NCBI RefSeq assembly: GCF_032854445.1
Contig: NC_088300.1
Span: 3,720,001 to 3,784,000, forward strand
Length of the DNA stretch: 64,000 nt
Reading direction: 5' to 3'
Origin: Liolophura sinensis
Lineage: Eukaryota > Mollusca > Polyplacophora > Chitonida > Chitonidae
Under the pieces are notes generated by a model, which was given only the letters and a program-made list of their open reading frames with translations, was not told where the DNA came from and did not search any database. This document shows, piece by piece, positions 37,301 through 59,439 of the stretch (positions are counted from its first letter, which is position 1; every line of letters begins with the position of its first letter). The translations under genes were made by a program, and so were the position numbers.

Positions 37301-40300
37301 GCCTCCACAATGTTCACACGACCTTGACGGTTTTTACCCAAACCTTCTCCTTTTCTGTAACCCATTTTAGCCTGACATAGAAAAGAGGAACGTTATACAA
37401 TTACATAAGTGAACATAGGACAATAAAATTTCAATGTCATTTTCATCCTCCAATAATTGCATACATCAAAATTATCTTCCTCACAGTGTTCTACTTCACG
37501 CACAGTACTGTATATGCCCTGAAATAAAGGTCATTAAATATTACTTTTTGGTCTGAAACTCACATTATTTTTCAGTGAGATATCATTCAACTTTCTGTCA
37601 TAACTTAAAAACAAAAATGAATAATCCATTCAGGTCAAATCTTATAAACTGTAACAAGCACATGGACTTGTAAACCACAGGTAAAATATTAAATAAGGTT
37701 CACCGGATCGACCAGTGAAAACTATGCCTAAAATTACTTTCACTAATGTTTTTAGAATTTTTTTAAAGAGTATTAAAGGCATTGAAATGTTTGAATTTCA
37801 TGGTGGACTTTATTGGCCAAACTGACTGTGTAGGACCTCTGAAGTCCCGTCACCATTTTTTCTTTATGTTCAGGAAATAAATTTTTGAGAACATTATTTC
37901 AGTAATCCTTTCCTCATGGGTGAAGAGAGCTATTCCAACATTCATGTTATGTTTAGAGTTGGAAAAGCTTCCTGTGACGTTTGAGTTCTTAATCACTGGT
38001 AGTATTGTCCACAAAGGCCACTTTAGTTATTCAAATGTTTAAATGCCTTCAACTTTCATCAAAATAATTATAAAAAAATATATGAAAGTATTTTTATGCA
38101 AAGTTTTAAGTGATCTATCAAGTGATGCCTACTTCAATTTAGAGCGCTCTTTTCTATTAATTCTGTGGAATTCTTTGATTTTGTGTCTCCTACCAGTGAA
38201 GCTTCATTCAAACATCTATAAATCTTCACCCTTTTCACCCACTAAAGCACTGTTTTCTGTGGGATTTATGCATACAGTTATTATGAAAATGATGCTAAAA
38301 ATGACTTGTGTAATTAAAGATGTTACCTTCATAAAACTGTGCAGAGTATTTTTCTCCTCCCCATAATTTGGTCAGAATGTTTCAAAATATTTGTTGCAGA
38401 GGCAGTTGAAGAATAAGACTAAGTGAAAAGACTTAAAATATTGTCTTGGACTGTAATTCTGAACCTGGGATATATAGCATTGGCATAGATTCACTCCAGT
38501 ATAGCATGCCATGACTAAACTACATATACTCTAGGGACACTTCCATAGTGTTCAAGGTAGTCCCCCTTGCAACCGCTTAAAGAATTGAAGGTAGAAAATG
38601 TATTGCTTTGATGGGATAACCTCTACCTGATTAAAATATCAACAAGACTTAATCCCAATGTTAAAAGAGCATTATATTTTCAGAAGAGTTACTTGTAACA
38701 ATCACAGTAAAGAAGCCGAGATTGAATAGTGTATCAGTATCCAGCCTGTGGTGAGACTCTGGAATGGTAGTGGATGGTCACAAATTCACCTAGAAGGTAT
38801 CAAGATCTAGTTTTGATAAACCGCTAGCAAAATCTTAGTTTCAAATGATACATATGTGATCAACAGCCTTTACGTAAGCATAATCTTTATGCCTGCTTCA
38901 ACATCTTTTACCATCATTTTTGCAGCGAAATCATTGTATTCTGGCATTCCTTTCACGCTCTTTCCTTCCGACTCGGCATGTAAATCCTCAGTGGGAGATT
39001 GTGCCGTCTCATCATATCGACACATCTTGGCCGGAGGGGAAAACCCCTCCCCACCACTGCTGGCATCAGAGTGACTACTGCCATAATATGGCGTGGCCCT
39101 CTTCAGTGGGGATAAACTGCCCACAGGGAGGGCCTTCGGTGCTGACTTGTCAGCTCTATGCTTAGGGCCATGCCCAGGCAGCTGCCCACTTCGTTGTTGA
39201 CCCCTGTCTGCACTATCACTGCTATAGTATCCACATGGTTGAGGGTCATTTTCAATGCTGGCATCAGAGTCTACAAATAATGACAGTGTAATGATCATTA
39301 CGCATGTATACACACCCTTAAAAACAGTTTGTATGATGCTTAAACCTTTCATACTATTTCTTAGCTCCTCAAACCTGTTTTAGGTTTTCAGCCAAACAAC
39401 TGATCAAAGATATACATTTGCTGTTTAAACAAAGATTGAACCTTTTATTCAAAAAACCTATCTCCACTCTTTCTTCCATATTTCAAAAAGCCACAATTCA
39501 TTCACTAAGAGGCACATACATGCATGGATCACTTGATTTATAACTTTGTGTGTTTCCTTAGGCCCATGTCAGGTACCATTTTATCATAAATTAACATTCC
39601 AGAATAAGCCAGAAGATGCTCATCCCTGCTGGGGACAATATAAGACACTAATGTTGTATAAATGCCCTCATGGAGTCTTCCGCGAGCAATTCCACACAAT
39701 AAATTTTTATTATGGATAGTTCAACATTTTGTTATTATTATTGCTTGTTTTCTGGCCTAACCCTACATGAGGGTTCAAAACCGCCTGGATCAGTGCACAA
39801 TGGACTTAAATCTTTAATTCCATGAATGTATTCAGAACTGTCCCAAAAGAGACAATGCTTGAAATTCCCCATGAGGCAATGTTTGTGTAAGATGGCGATT
39901 TCATGAAGTATCAAGGGAATAAGGGATGAAAGATACTTTACAGTCAACTGTGACACTTCAGGACGAGTCATGGAATGTGGGTCTGGAGAAGTGCAGGAAT
40001 ATGACCAGTGTAATTGGGAACACTGCCCATCAAGCTGGTCCATGTGGTGCACTCTACCTTGTTTTCTGTAATATGTCACTGCTTCTGTTAAGTTGTGATT
40101 GCAAAGCTATGAGATAGTTCACATTCACAAGCACTAACAGTATAACAGCAGAGAATTCAGACATGATTGTGGTGAACCAAGAAAATAGCTGAAATTTACT
40201 ATCATAGCCCAAAAACGCCTTCCATCCGCAACCCCCATGATGCACATCTTTGTGGCACAACTCGCAGAAAGCCAAACTGGTGGATGTTATCTTCCTCATG

Positions 40301-41169
40301 AATTTTCCCACGTATTCCCCTTCGACCTTCCGTTCAAGCCAATTCCACCTCCAGATGTTTTTCAACCCCTTGTCCACTGTACGCGCATCAAAATCTTTAT
40401 CTGATCGATCCACGATACTGCGAGACGTTGCCGCCATTTTTGACCGGGCTGGCTCTGCTTCTGCCTTCGAATAATGGTATCTTGTTCCCGATTGGTTGAA
40501 ACAGTTCGGCTTAATGAAACACACGATCTGACTGGACAATAGACTCCATTCAGATAACATTATAACCTCCGTCAATGCCAGATTTCGGTAGCCATGCATC
40601 GGCAAATTGACAGAATCTTCGACTTTATTTTGAGGAAATAAATCGGAACTTTACAAAATGTTACTACACAGAAAAAAAAAAAAACGGAAAACAGGTAAAT
40701 TAATCGAAACTGATCAAAGAGAAAGTGGAAAAAAAGGTGTTTCTGTAATTTTCTGTATTTTCTGAATTTTTTGTAATCTCGCCCATTTAATTTATATTGC
40801 AAACGGTCATAGAAGGCCTGCGAGGGATTCTCCAGGAATTGCATGAAAGTAAGAATGTGGACGACAAATAATGTTTAAGTGTAACGCTAGCATCGGGAAC
40901 ACATTAACTCCAGAGATTAAATTTTCAACAAATCATTACAAGTCATTACAACAATAACCGAAAACACACCACAGTTGAACTAAACTAGCATCAGTCATTA
41001 TCATGACCTCTTCACAAATATTTCTATAGGTATGTCTCAAAACATTCACGACTTTCTATTTACACGATACGTTGTTGTTGTTGTTTTACTTAGTATGTTT
41101 TACAACCCATACACATCCGCAGCTTATGTACGAACCTGAAAGCGACAACCTTTGCGACTGAAAGCTCAT
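16187..41169 (-). CDS. CMTR1: Cap-specific mRNA (nucleoside-2'-O-)-methyltransferase 1 (cap1 2'-O-methyltransferase)
   Basis: CMTR1 methylates the 2'-O-ribose of the first transcribed nucleotide of capped mRNA in the nucleus, using S-adenosylmethionine. I followed 21 coding exons with consistent phases: 39270-38912, 37371-37213, 37007-36915, 34936-34865, 34485-34391, 33436-33364, 32399-32207, 30330-30212, 29515-29419, 28928-28796, 28332-28147, 26992-26936, 25164-25107, 23670-23602, 23085-22954, 19657-19520, 19222-19131, 18581-18465, 17932-17820, 16871-16763, 16322-16187. A tentative first exon is 41169-41136. The product is about 877 residues, against about 835 in human. Domains in order: Ser-rich N-terminus, G-patch (about 132-184), Rossmann-type methyltransferase (about 240-480), guanylyltransferase-like region, C-terminal WW domain (about 797-833). 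The SAM motif [11 protein letters not shown] and catalytic tetrad K275, D398, K438, E475 are all present, so an active enzyme is expected. Exon joins are inferred from GT-AG sites and homology remembered from human CMTR1. The start is the least certain part. Confidence 0.95.
16763..16871 (-). CDS. CMTR1: CMTR1 WW-domain exon
   Basis: Encodes [20 protein letters not shown], then [15 protein letters not shown]. The first Trp, the YFYN core and the Pro pair fit the divergent WW domain at the CMTR1 C-terminus, which in vertebrates contacts RNA polymerase II; the polymerase contact is family knowledge. Confidence 0.9.
17130..17625. repeat. 47-bp minisatellite, about 10 copies, CMTR1 intron
   Basis: The unit is tgacactttacgctgtactc followed by aatgcactaactcacaggctatattct. 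Copies are very similar, suggesting recent expansion. It is about 200 bp from the nearest exon. Confidence 0.95.
19520..19657 (-). CDS. CMTR1: CMTR1 exon [11 protein letters not shown]
   Basis: Encodes [20 protein letters not shown], then [19 protein letters not shown]. Its acceptor TTGTGTTTGCAG abuts the 46-bp array. It is followed by 19222-19131 ([17 protein letters not shown]), 18581-18465 ([16 protein letters not shown]) and 17932-17820 ([11 protein letters not shown]). Confidence 0.93.
19690..21478. repeat. 46-bp minisatellite, about 39 copies, starting at a CMTR1 3' splice site
   Basis: The unit is acatgtggacaatgggcagg followed by atggactacattcacaaacacaagat, with 44-bp variants. On the gene strand each unit carries TCTTGTGTTTG, the same pyrimidine stretch that forms the true acceptor TCTTGTGTTTGCAG at 19658. 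The array generates a stop-free frame of about 600 codons that is not a gene. Confidence 0.96.
21575..22110 (+). repeat. Dispersed ~185-bp repeat, three tandem diverged copies
   Basis: Three successive segments share taattatgaaaataattacc, aagtttcatNgaaat, cagtagtttgggaggag and gaaaagca-cNtNNNcaaagtcctaaat. A single further copy lies at 33985-34215. No coding potential. Confidence 0.75.
22115..22975. repeat. 32-bp minisatellite, about 27 copies, built on a CMTR1 5' splice site
   Basis: The unit on the plus strand is cccagcaggaacacacaaca followed by catacccctagt. On the gene strand every unit reads as the last bases of the exon at 23085-22954 (TTCCTGCTGGGACTAGGG) followed by the donor GTATGTGTTG. 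The first unit is the functional exon end; the others are intronic decoys. Confidence 0.96.
22954..23085 (-). CDS. CMTR1: CMTR1 exon SLEKI...FDYRCMVS
   Basis: Encodes [20 protein letters not shown], then the end VFLLGLG|GTATGT. It corresponds to the start of the guanylyltransferase-like domain. Its last ~20 bases and donor form the unit of the 32-bp array that follows in the intron. It is preceded by the 69-nt exon 23670-23602 ([14 protein letters not shown]). Confidence 0.95.
23690..24680 (-). mobile_element. MITE-like inverted-repeat element A, with internal minisatellite
   Basis: Inverted ends (about 23815-23905 and 24580-24660) share cttttaagt/aaaactNtgc, atactttcat and ttaaaggcNNtNaaacattt. 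It matches element B at 37700-38215 in the opposite orientation, including the non-repetitive centre (cattatttcagtaatc, tattccaacattca, tgacgt). No transposase frame was seen. Confidence 0.75.
23895..24405. repeat. 51-bp minisatellite, about 10 copies, inside MITE A
   Basis: The unit is gaacatttgacttctaaggc followed by gtgctttatggaccataccatcagaggttgg. Comparison with element B shows the unit derives from the inner part of the MITE (the stretch with tagtattgtccacaaaggcc in B). Confidence 0.95.
24690..25080. repeat. 90-bp tandem repeat, about 4.3 copies
   Basis: Starts tatatgtaaagtatccttga; copies start at 24692, 24782, 24871, 24961 and 25052. Copies differ by single-base indels only. It ends about 25 bp from the donor of CMTR1 exon 25164-25107. 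Confidence 0.95.
25590..26690. repeat. 75-bp minisatellite, about 15 copies, CMTR1 intron
   Basis: The unit includes cacaacagccccacccatta, accaactggtagtttatttt and gctcaaaactagtatatggc. Since 75 is divisible by three and the unit lacks stops on the minus strand, it gives a spurious Cys-rich frame of 297 codons. Confidence 0.96.
27062..27668. mobile_element. MITE with terminal inverted repeats, CMTR1 intron
   Basis: The left end (gtgggcatacaaaaatgggc, then cgtactttgatgct) is the inverse of the right end (agcatcaaagtacggcccat, then ttttttatgcccac). Total about 605 bp. ATAT lies just outside both ends and may be the target duplication. The interior is non-coding. Confidence 0.82.
28147..28332 (-). 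CDS. CMTR1: CMTR1 exon after the catalytic core
   Basis: Encodes [18 protein letters not shown] and about 45 further residues, and ends in an AA|GTACGT donor. It joins the short exon 26992-26936 ([19 protein letters not shown]), then 25164-25107 ([18 protein letters not shown]). Confidence 0.9.
28575..28780 (+). mobile_element. SINE-like element, third family
   Basis: A tRNA-like head (agttaaagcctctgtctagc ... caagtttcaatccc, B-box-like) is followed by a body with tttccacaggtacaggtacc and a tail cctataaaacaccgatcaaatac. It ends only ~16 bp from the donor of CMTR1 exon 28928-28796. Confidence 0.6.
28796..28928 (-). CDS. CMTR1: CMTR1 exon with catalytic Lys and Glu
   Basis: Encodes [19 protein letters not shown], then [13 protein letters not shown]. 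Lys of VCK and Glu of NSER complete the K-D-K-E tetrad. The [10 protein letters not shown] block positions the substrate ribose in the family. Confidence 0.96.
29187..29460. repeat. 56-bp tandem array of an exon end and 5' splice site (5 copies incl. the real one)
   Basis: cttgttacctNNtcNgagaatgg recurs at 29187, 29243, 29299, 29355 and 29411, exactly 56 bp apart. The copy at 29411 is the true 3' end and donor of the CMTR1 exon. On the gene strand each copy carries CAGTTTCT-GTTGCTTTGTCC, then an A-CAG|GTAACAAG donor (variant ATGAG|GTAACAAG in one). Confidence 0.95.
29419..29515 (-). CDS. CMTR1: CMTR1 exon GFSVEG...LSILRT
   Basis: Encodes [14 protein letters not shown], then [18 protein letters not shown], and ends ACAG|GTAACAAG. 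The last 37 or so bases plus the donor are repeated four more times downstream in the intron (see the 56-bp array). Confidence 0.95.
30212..30330 (-). CDS. CMTR1: CMTR1 exon with catalytic Asp
   Basis: Encodes VGGAEGDGD, then [21 protein letters not shown]. The Asp in MADG is the second tetrad residue. The exon ends GCAGATGGA|GTAAGT and joins the next exon as ADG-GFSVEG. Confidence 0.93.
30417..30715. repeat. 17-bp minisatellite, about 17 copies
   Basis: The unit is taatgggtgtgatcatg, alternating with the caatgggtgtgattatg variant, giving a 34-bp higher-order pattern in its first half. It starts ~85 bp upstream of the acceptor for CMTR1 exon 30330-30212. Confidence 0.95.
30780..30995 (-). 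mobile_element. tRNA-derived SINE, second family
   Basis: Same family as 11095-11305: a minus-strand head ending ggcctccgtgg, a body with cagcatgagc, gtcggt-like segments and gtgggtttcatcac. The tail is truncated. Confidence 0.75.
31020..31810. mobile_element. Possible foldback element built of short inverted motifs
   Basis: The left arm (31030-31200) and right arm (31600-31800) are both packed with gaggtgtac and its complement gtacacctc (for example gaggtgtacacctcagtgtg, tgtactgtacctcaagtaca, atacacctcagatgtacc). The spacer of about 400 bp has none. The arms can pair with each other and with themselves. No transposase. Confidence 0.5.
32207..32399 (-). CDS. CMTR1: CMTR1 SAM-binding exon
   Basis: Encodes [20 protein letters not shown], the methyltransferase motif I that binds S-adenosylmethionine, followed by the KGFGLTL and FKLEEF blocks. 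Strongest single homology anchor in the gene. Confidence 0.97.
32590..33185. repeat. 81-bp tandem repeat, about 7 copies
   Basis: The unit includes aaatgaggaacccaatatta, aaggataggctgacatctga and ccaaacaaggtgtgacgtgt. Outer copies are most diverged. It lies in the CMTR1 intron upstream of the SAM-motif exon. Confidence 0.95.
33364..33436 (-). CDS. CMTR1: CMTR1 exon with first catalytic Lys
   Basis: Encodes [19 protein letters not shown]. The Lys of AAMK is the first residue of the K-D-K-E catalytic tetrad. The preceding exon (34485-34391) encodes [18 protein letters not shown], a hallmark block of the family. Confidence 0.93.
33985..34215 (+). repeat. Single copy of the ~185-bp dispersed repeat
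   Basis: Shares attaagtacctNaaa-g, taattgtgaaaataNttacc, agtttcatggaaatagcttc and catggaaaagca with 21575-22110. Confidence 0.65.
35288..36178. repeat. 29-bp minisatellite, about 31 copies, CMTR1 intron
   Basis: The unit is gcttggtgttggtggagagt followed by atccacaga, with sac/gag variants. The unit lacks stop codons in all phases, so long open frames (up to 305 codons) exist on both strands, all reading the same 29-residue cycle. Confidence 0.96.
36240..36915. repeat. 47-bp minisatellite, about 14 copies, built on a CMTR1 5' splice site
   Basis: The unit includes aggacaagtgtttacctctc followed by ctatgatctggggactacatg-gtaag. On the gene strand it reads ATAGGAGAG|GTAAACACTTG, identical to the end and donor of exon 37007-36915. 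Several copies have GC instead of GT at the donor position (tttgcccctcc). Confidence 0.95.
37213..37371 (-). CDS. CMTR1: CMTR1 G-patch exon
   Basis: Encodes [18 protein letters not shown]...RGRRGLGF, the Gly-rich G-patch. In vertebrate CMTR1 this domain recruits the helicase DHX15. It is phase 0 at both ends (53 codons). Confidence 0.95.
37700..38215 (+). mobile_element. MITE-like inverted-repeat element B
   Basis: Inverted ends (gaaaactatgcctaaaatta near 37716 and ttttatgcaaagttttaagt near 38092) enclose a centre matching element A in inverted orientation. It lacks the minisatellite and so shows the unexpanded form. Confidence 0.75.
38912..39270 (-). CDS. CMTR1: CMTR1 N-terminal exon, low-complexity region
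   Basis: Encodes about 119 residues rich in Ser, Gly, Pro and charged residues ([30 protein letters not shown]), ending [10 protein letters not shown] just before the G-patch. This matches the disordered, nuclear-targeting N-terminus of the family, although the Lys-rich cluster of the human protein is not visible. The donor is ATG|GTAAAA. The open frame continues upstream to a Met at 39352, but a TTATTTGTAG acceptor at 39271 makes an intron more likely there. Confidence 0.85.
40197..40437 (-). CDS. Unrecognised exon with a BED-like/C2-type zinc-finger start
   Basis: From ATG at 40437 it encodes [20 protein letters not shown] and then [23 protein letters not shown] and FCELCHKDV. The W-W pair, the CxxC and the GWKAF end resemble the N-terminus of BED-like zinc-finger proteins often derived from DNA transposons. 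A possible donor GATA|GTAAAT ends the likely exon near 40197; the frame itself stays open to 40054. It lies on the CMTR1 strand inside its putative first intron, so it could be an alternative 5' exon, a separate gene fragment or a transposon relic. No partner exon was found. Confidence 0.4.
41136..41169 (-). CDS. CMTR1: CMTR1 putative first coding exon
   Basis: The sequence after the ATG at 41169 encodes [11 protein letters not shown] plus one base, then a GTTCGT donor. This phase joins exactly to the exon at 39270 and gives ...[12 protein letters not shown], a plausible Ser/Asp-rich N-terminus for this family. The donor is weak and there is no transcript evidence, so another first exon upstream or within 39.3-41.1 kb remains possible. 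Confidence 0.4.
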
Positions 41170-41639
41170 GTTTATCTTCACATTACTGACAGAGAGAAAA
41201 TCTTCACAATCTACATCACCGTAGGTACAGCTGACAAAGAAAAGCCTTGTTAGCGGGCAATTGTAAGACTCAAAACTGAAAGTAACTGCAATCTCGAATA
41301 ATGACTAACAGGATAATGCCTCCTTCACATCTGGAAACCGAAATAAGAAGGGAGACTACTCTCAATTCGAAACCATTAAACCACTCAAATTTTGAAGATA
41401 CATAGCTCGTTACAATCTGCTTCTTGTTATGCAAACTTGTAAAAGCTGTTTTTCCCCAAGGCCTTTTGTTGTACATTACATTATGACAAGAAAGTAACAA
41501 TAATCTTTTGAGAAAATAGATGTGGAACTGACTGGCTTCCACAGCCAGAAAATGCCAGGCAACTGAACAATAAATTTAAAGTAATTTTTTACAGATATAG
41601 AGTTTTTATGGCTAAACTACAGATAAAACATTGTTATAA

Positions 41640-41975
41640 ATAGAGAAGTCTATATTGACTGCCACAGAAGTTTGTTGTTCTTTTCGTTGAATCCTTAGAA
41701 TGCATGTAATGTGCCTCCTTGTTGCAGGACGGATTTCCAACGCTCTTTTGTCTAGTGCTGCTTCACTGAGACGCCTTACTGAAGGCAAGTAAGCCAACCC
41801 GCCCAAGCCATTATATTGATACGGGCCAACCAGTTGTTGCACTATCCCCTTCATGCTGAACGCCAAGCGAGGAAGTTATAGCTTCCTCTTTTAAGATCTT
41901 ACGTGTGACCCAGGACTGACCCTGGATCTACCGATCCCGAAGCAGACGCTCTACCAACTGTGCTATTGGGGCCGG
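41640..41975 (-). mobile_element. tRNA-derived SINE, first family, best-preserved head
   Basis: On the minus strand from 41975: GGCCCCAATAGCACAGTTGG with an A-box, TAGAGCGTCTGCTTCGGG, then GATCCAGGGTCAGTCC as B-box, followed by the body shared with 6583-6910 and 45846-46185. It lacks the caagcactcac tail. It is a SINE and not a tRNA gene. Confidence 0.85.
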
Positions 41976-43427
41976 TCTCGTAAACTGAAACCCCTTAATG
42001 TAATTACACTTTGTTAGATGCAATAAGGTAAATCAACTAGAATTTTATAAAGCACAACATTTTATTGACAAACATCCAAATGATGAAGATTTCCTTCTTA
42101 CATGGAACTGTCGTGAACACTGTGTGTGAAGTTAGTGCCAGTTAATGCCCCAGTGATGTTAAGAAAATCTTGACAATGAGACATGAAACTTCTTAATGAC
42201 AATATCACAGACAATAGTTTTGTGTTAAATATATGAACCTAACCATAATGACAATGGATAAGACAAACCATTTAGTAGAATAAATATGTTAGCTTACAAA
42301 GTGAAGAACAGATACAAACCCCAACACATGAAAGTACCTCGTCTATCATGTGTTACAGTACATGTTGTATAACTAAACATAGTTTGAGGGCTAAGCAAAC
42401 AGAACTGAATACAGCTCAGCGAGATTAGTCATTCTGTACTATTTACATGTATACAATACCACTGGAGAGAGAGAGAAACAGAGAAACAAAAAGTGTACAA
42501 AAACCGTACTTTTGAATTAATAATAATAATTAAAAACAACATGATTTGTTTCGATGTAAACAAACAATTCATTTCATCATTTTACCCTATCGCTGGCTGT
42601 CTATAATCAGGGAGAAAACCATGTCCTACAATTCATTTTCCAAAAAACTGAGCAAGACGTATTTGTTCAACAAGCAAGGGTAAAACATGTATATTTTATT
42701 TGTTATCATAAATATTAATGACATAAAGAATGTCTGAGAGAAATAAACTTGAGTTGTGTGTATGACTAAGATGAGCTTATAAGCCATACAATCAATTTAA
42801 CATTGCAAACTGTCAAAGTGTTAATACTACATCTACAAGTATGGTTAGAAGACTACAGTGCTTGAACATGGAATCTGTCACCGATGGGTGTCAAGAATTT
42901 AGAAGTACTAGGTGACACTAAAGATTTGAAAGTATTTCAATTAATGCTCAATTTTAAATTAACAGACCTCAAGACTGCTACTAAGAAATAAGTGAAGAAA
43001 CAAAATCAATAATAATACAACAAAACACTAATACTAAACTAAATGCTGCACAATAAAAAAGTATTGATTATTATCTGTATTAATGAAATTAACATTAAAT
43101 ACAGTGAATACTCACTTAACTACAACTGCAATAATTTGTTAAATATGAAAGTAATCAACTATTTTATCTCTAGTCACAAAACTTCAATCATCAAACCTTA
43201 CATAAAAACTGGTGCAAAAGTGTATGACTATATACAACAATTCAAATTTCAAAATATCACTGAATCATATTGGCATAAAAACATCCTCCAATCAAAATTT
43301 GCAAATTTTGATATTCAATAGATTCCAAAGTGAATCAAAAACCAATCTGTCATGATATTTTAAGTTGTTTTACTGAATGGAGGTGTGGACGGATTTATTA
43401 CAAACATTATCATTACTAACCATTCCG

Positions 43428-44679
43428 TTAAAGGACAAGACAGCACCTGGCTAAAACATATTTCAATCGAAAGCAGGATACACAAGCATTCTAAAAAGTA
43501 TCACACTTCATTATTTTTGATGATACTTCCCCAAATAACATGTAGAACAAAATGATAATACTACACAAATGGCCGGTGTGAGTCCAGGCAGCCATCCAAT
43601 CAAACACGCTGCTATCAGGTGGCGCACCTAAGCTGTGATGTAGCCCTTGCCCCTTCACTCCATGAAGTGACATATCATAACCCAAAACTACTGCTTAAGA
43701 CATCATTTTGAGATAGTTTACAACGATTTAGCTGCATGTAGCCAAAGGGCCATTTCACAAAGTGTTATGGGGCAGGTCTGTATCACTTATGGACCTCCAC
43801 ATAGGTAAAATCAGTTAATACACAAGCCACATAATATTCAATGATCACACATTATGTCAGACAGCAGCATACCGTCTCATGACAAACCACATTCATCTCC
43901 CCTAATACATTTCTTGTCGCTCTTTTTAGCAATTAGTCAGCTGTTTCAAAATAACAAAGATTAGTGTCAGTGCAAAATTCATTAAGGATGCCAAAGGTTT
44001 ACGGGAATGAAAAGGCAGAATCTCACCAGGCAAAGCTTAAAATTAATTAAAAATCTTACAGGATATATTTTTTTTCTCTGAATTTATAAAAACTGAAGAA
44101 TTTAAATTTTACTCCTTTGCCTTTCTTGTATACAAAGGATGTTTTTCTGTTTTCTGTTATAAAATACAGTAAAATTACTGAAATAGCATGTTCAAGCGGA
44201 GGAGCTTTGCGAAAACTAAGTCAGCACTACTCTCATCTTAGAAGCCACCGCTACAAAATAGAAGCATAAAATCCAGTGACAGTCGAATGACCAGATCAGC
44301 CTCAGTGGTACTTAGATCTATTTTTATTTGTTTCAGAACAAAGCCTGCTGAAATATTCTGCCAGTATGTCCAGTTTTCGAGAAAACTATATTTATCACTT
44401 GGGCCTTCATCGCCCAAGTCCACAACTTTGACCTGTCATAGGCTACTGCTTAGACTATTATACCGAAAATACCATCGATGTTAGCGAGCTAGAGTAAAGG
44501 TGACTTCACCTTGCCCTCGACAATGGAGACATGCTGAAGCTGTGACACGTGAAAATTTTACTAAACTTTAACTGGATAGAAAAAAATCTAAAAAAAATAT
44601 TTAATGCCAGTTTAAGATACTTTGAGCGGTAGTATTTCAGCAGAAATAAACATTTGTCAGGTGCTGTCTTTCACTTTAA
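43428..44679. mobile_element. TTAA-flanked inverted-repeat element (piggyBac-like MITE candidate)
   Basis: Inverted ends of about 35 bp: the left (ttaaaggacaagacagcacc, then tggctaaaacatatttc) against the right read in reverse (ttaaagtgaaagacagcacc, then tgacaaatgtttatttc). TTAA occurs at both outer edges (43428-43431 and 44676-44679), the target preference of piggyBac. The ~1.25-kb interior has no transposase. Confidence 0.7.
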
Positions 44680-44845
44680 TAAATATCATCAGAGGTGATA
44701 AACTTGTGAAATAATCTAATCAATGTCTGGTTAGACAGACACTAGGTTGTTTGATTATGTGAAAACAATCTCATATCAATAACACCCTATTACATGAATT
44801 ATGAACAATTGGGCACAGATAAAGATCTCTTAATGTATCCAAAGG

Positions 44846-58861
<14,016 letters not shown>

Positions 58862-59004
58862 TAAGAATATCTTTGGTTAATATTTGTAATAATTTCAAAC
58901 GTCATGACTGAAACAGAAAAGTATGTCCTAGACCATATGTATATTAGGACTGTTACAGGGCAGCCACTCCAACATCTTTGAGTCCCTTTCAAATGTCTCT
59001 GGAG
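58862..59004 (-). promoter_or_regulatory. Putative PCNX4 5' UTR part with an upstream ORF
   Basis: On the minus strand TTCTGTTTCAG at ~59005 is a good acceptor, so a 5' UTR exon may start at 59004 and continue into the first coding exon. It contains an ATG at 58975 opening a 15-codon frame (MLEWLPCNS...) that ends in TAG before the main ATG. Inference only. Confidence 0.35.
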
Positions 59005-59439
59005 CTGAAACAGAAAACAGATTCATTATGTTAATGGAAAACTAATAAAAATATCAGTATAACTGAAGAGTTCTCCTAACCAAATCACAATGTTATGTTT
59101 GTAGATCGTGTTATGGTACTGAAGTTAATATGAAATCAGTCATGGTTTAAGTGAAAACAGTGTGAAACTTGTAGTCCCCATTGTTAGGGGGAGCGGAGAA
59201 AAAAAATATGGAAAATAGAATGGTCCCTATAGCACTTGGCCTTTCTTAAAACTGGGAGAGCTCAGCATGACCTTCATTTAGCTCCAACCCTGTTAGTGGT
59301 ATAATCTATCTACAAGAAGATGTTATTGTTAAATTCTGACATTCGCTGTGGCAATGATTTGGTCTCTGTAAAAACCATGACACACTTCTCAAACTACCAC
59401 TTCTTTTACACTCAGGGGAATTAAACCTCTATAGCTCAT

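Noticed and set aside
39271-39352. Upstream Met at 39352 as the CMTR1 start
   Set aside because: It would add a hydrophobic stretch ([13 protein letters not shown]) unlike the disordered nuclear N-terminus, and a clear TTATTTGTAG acceptor sits at 39271.
41905-41975. tRNA gene with A-box and B-box
   Set aside because: It continues into a SINE body shared with other copies and does not show a clean cloverleaf.
43043-43321. 92-codon frame rich in Ile, Asn, Lys
   Set aside because: AT-rich composition, no motif, no splice context; likely chance.
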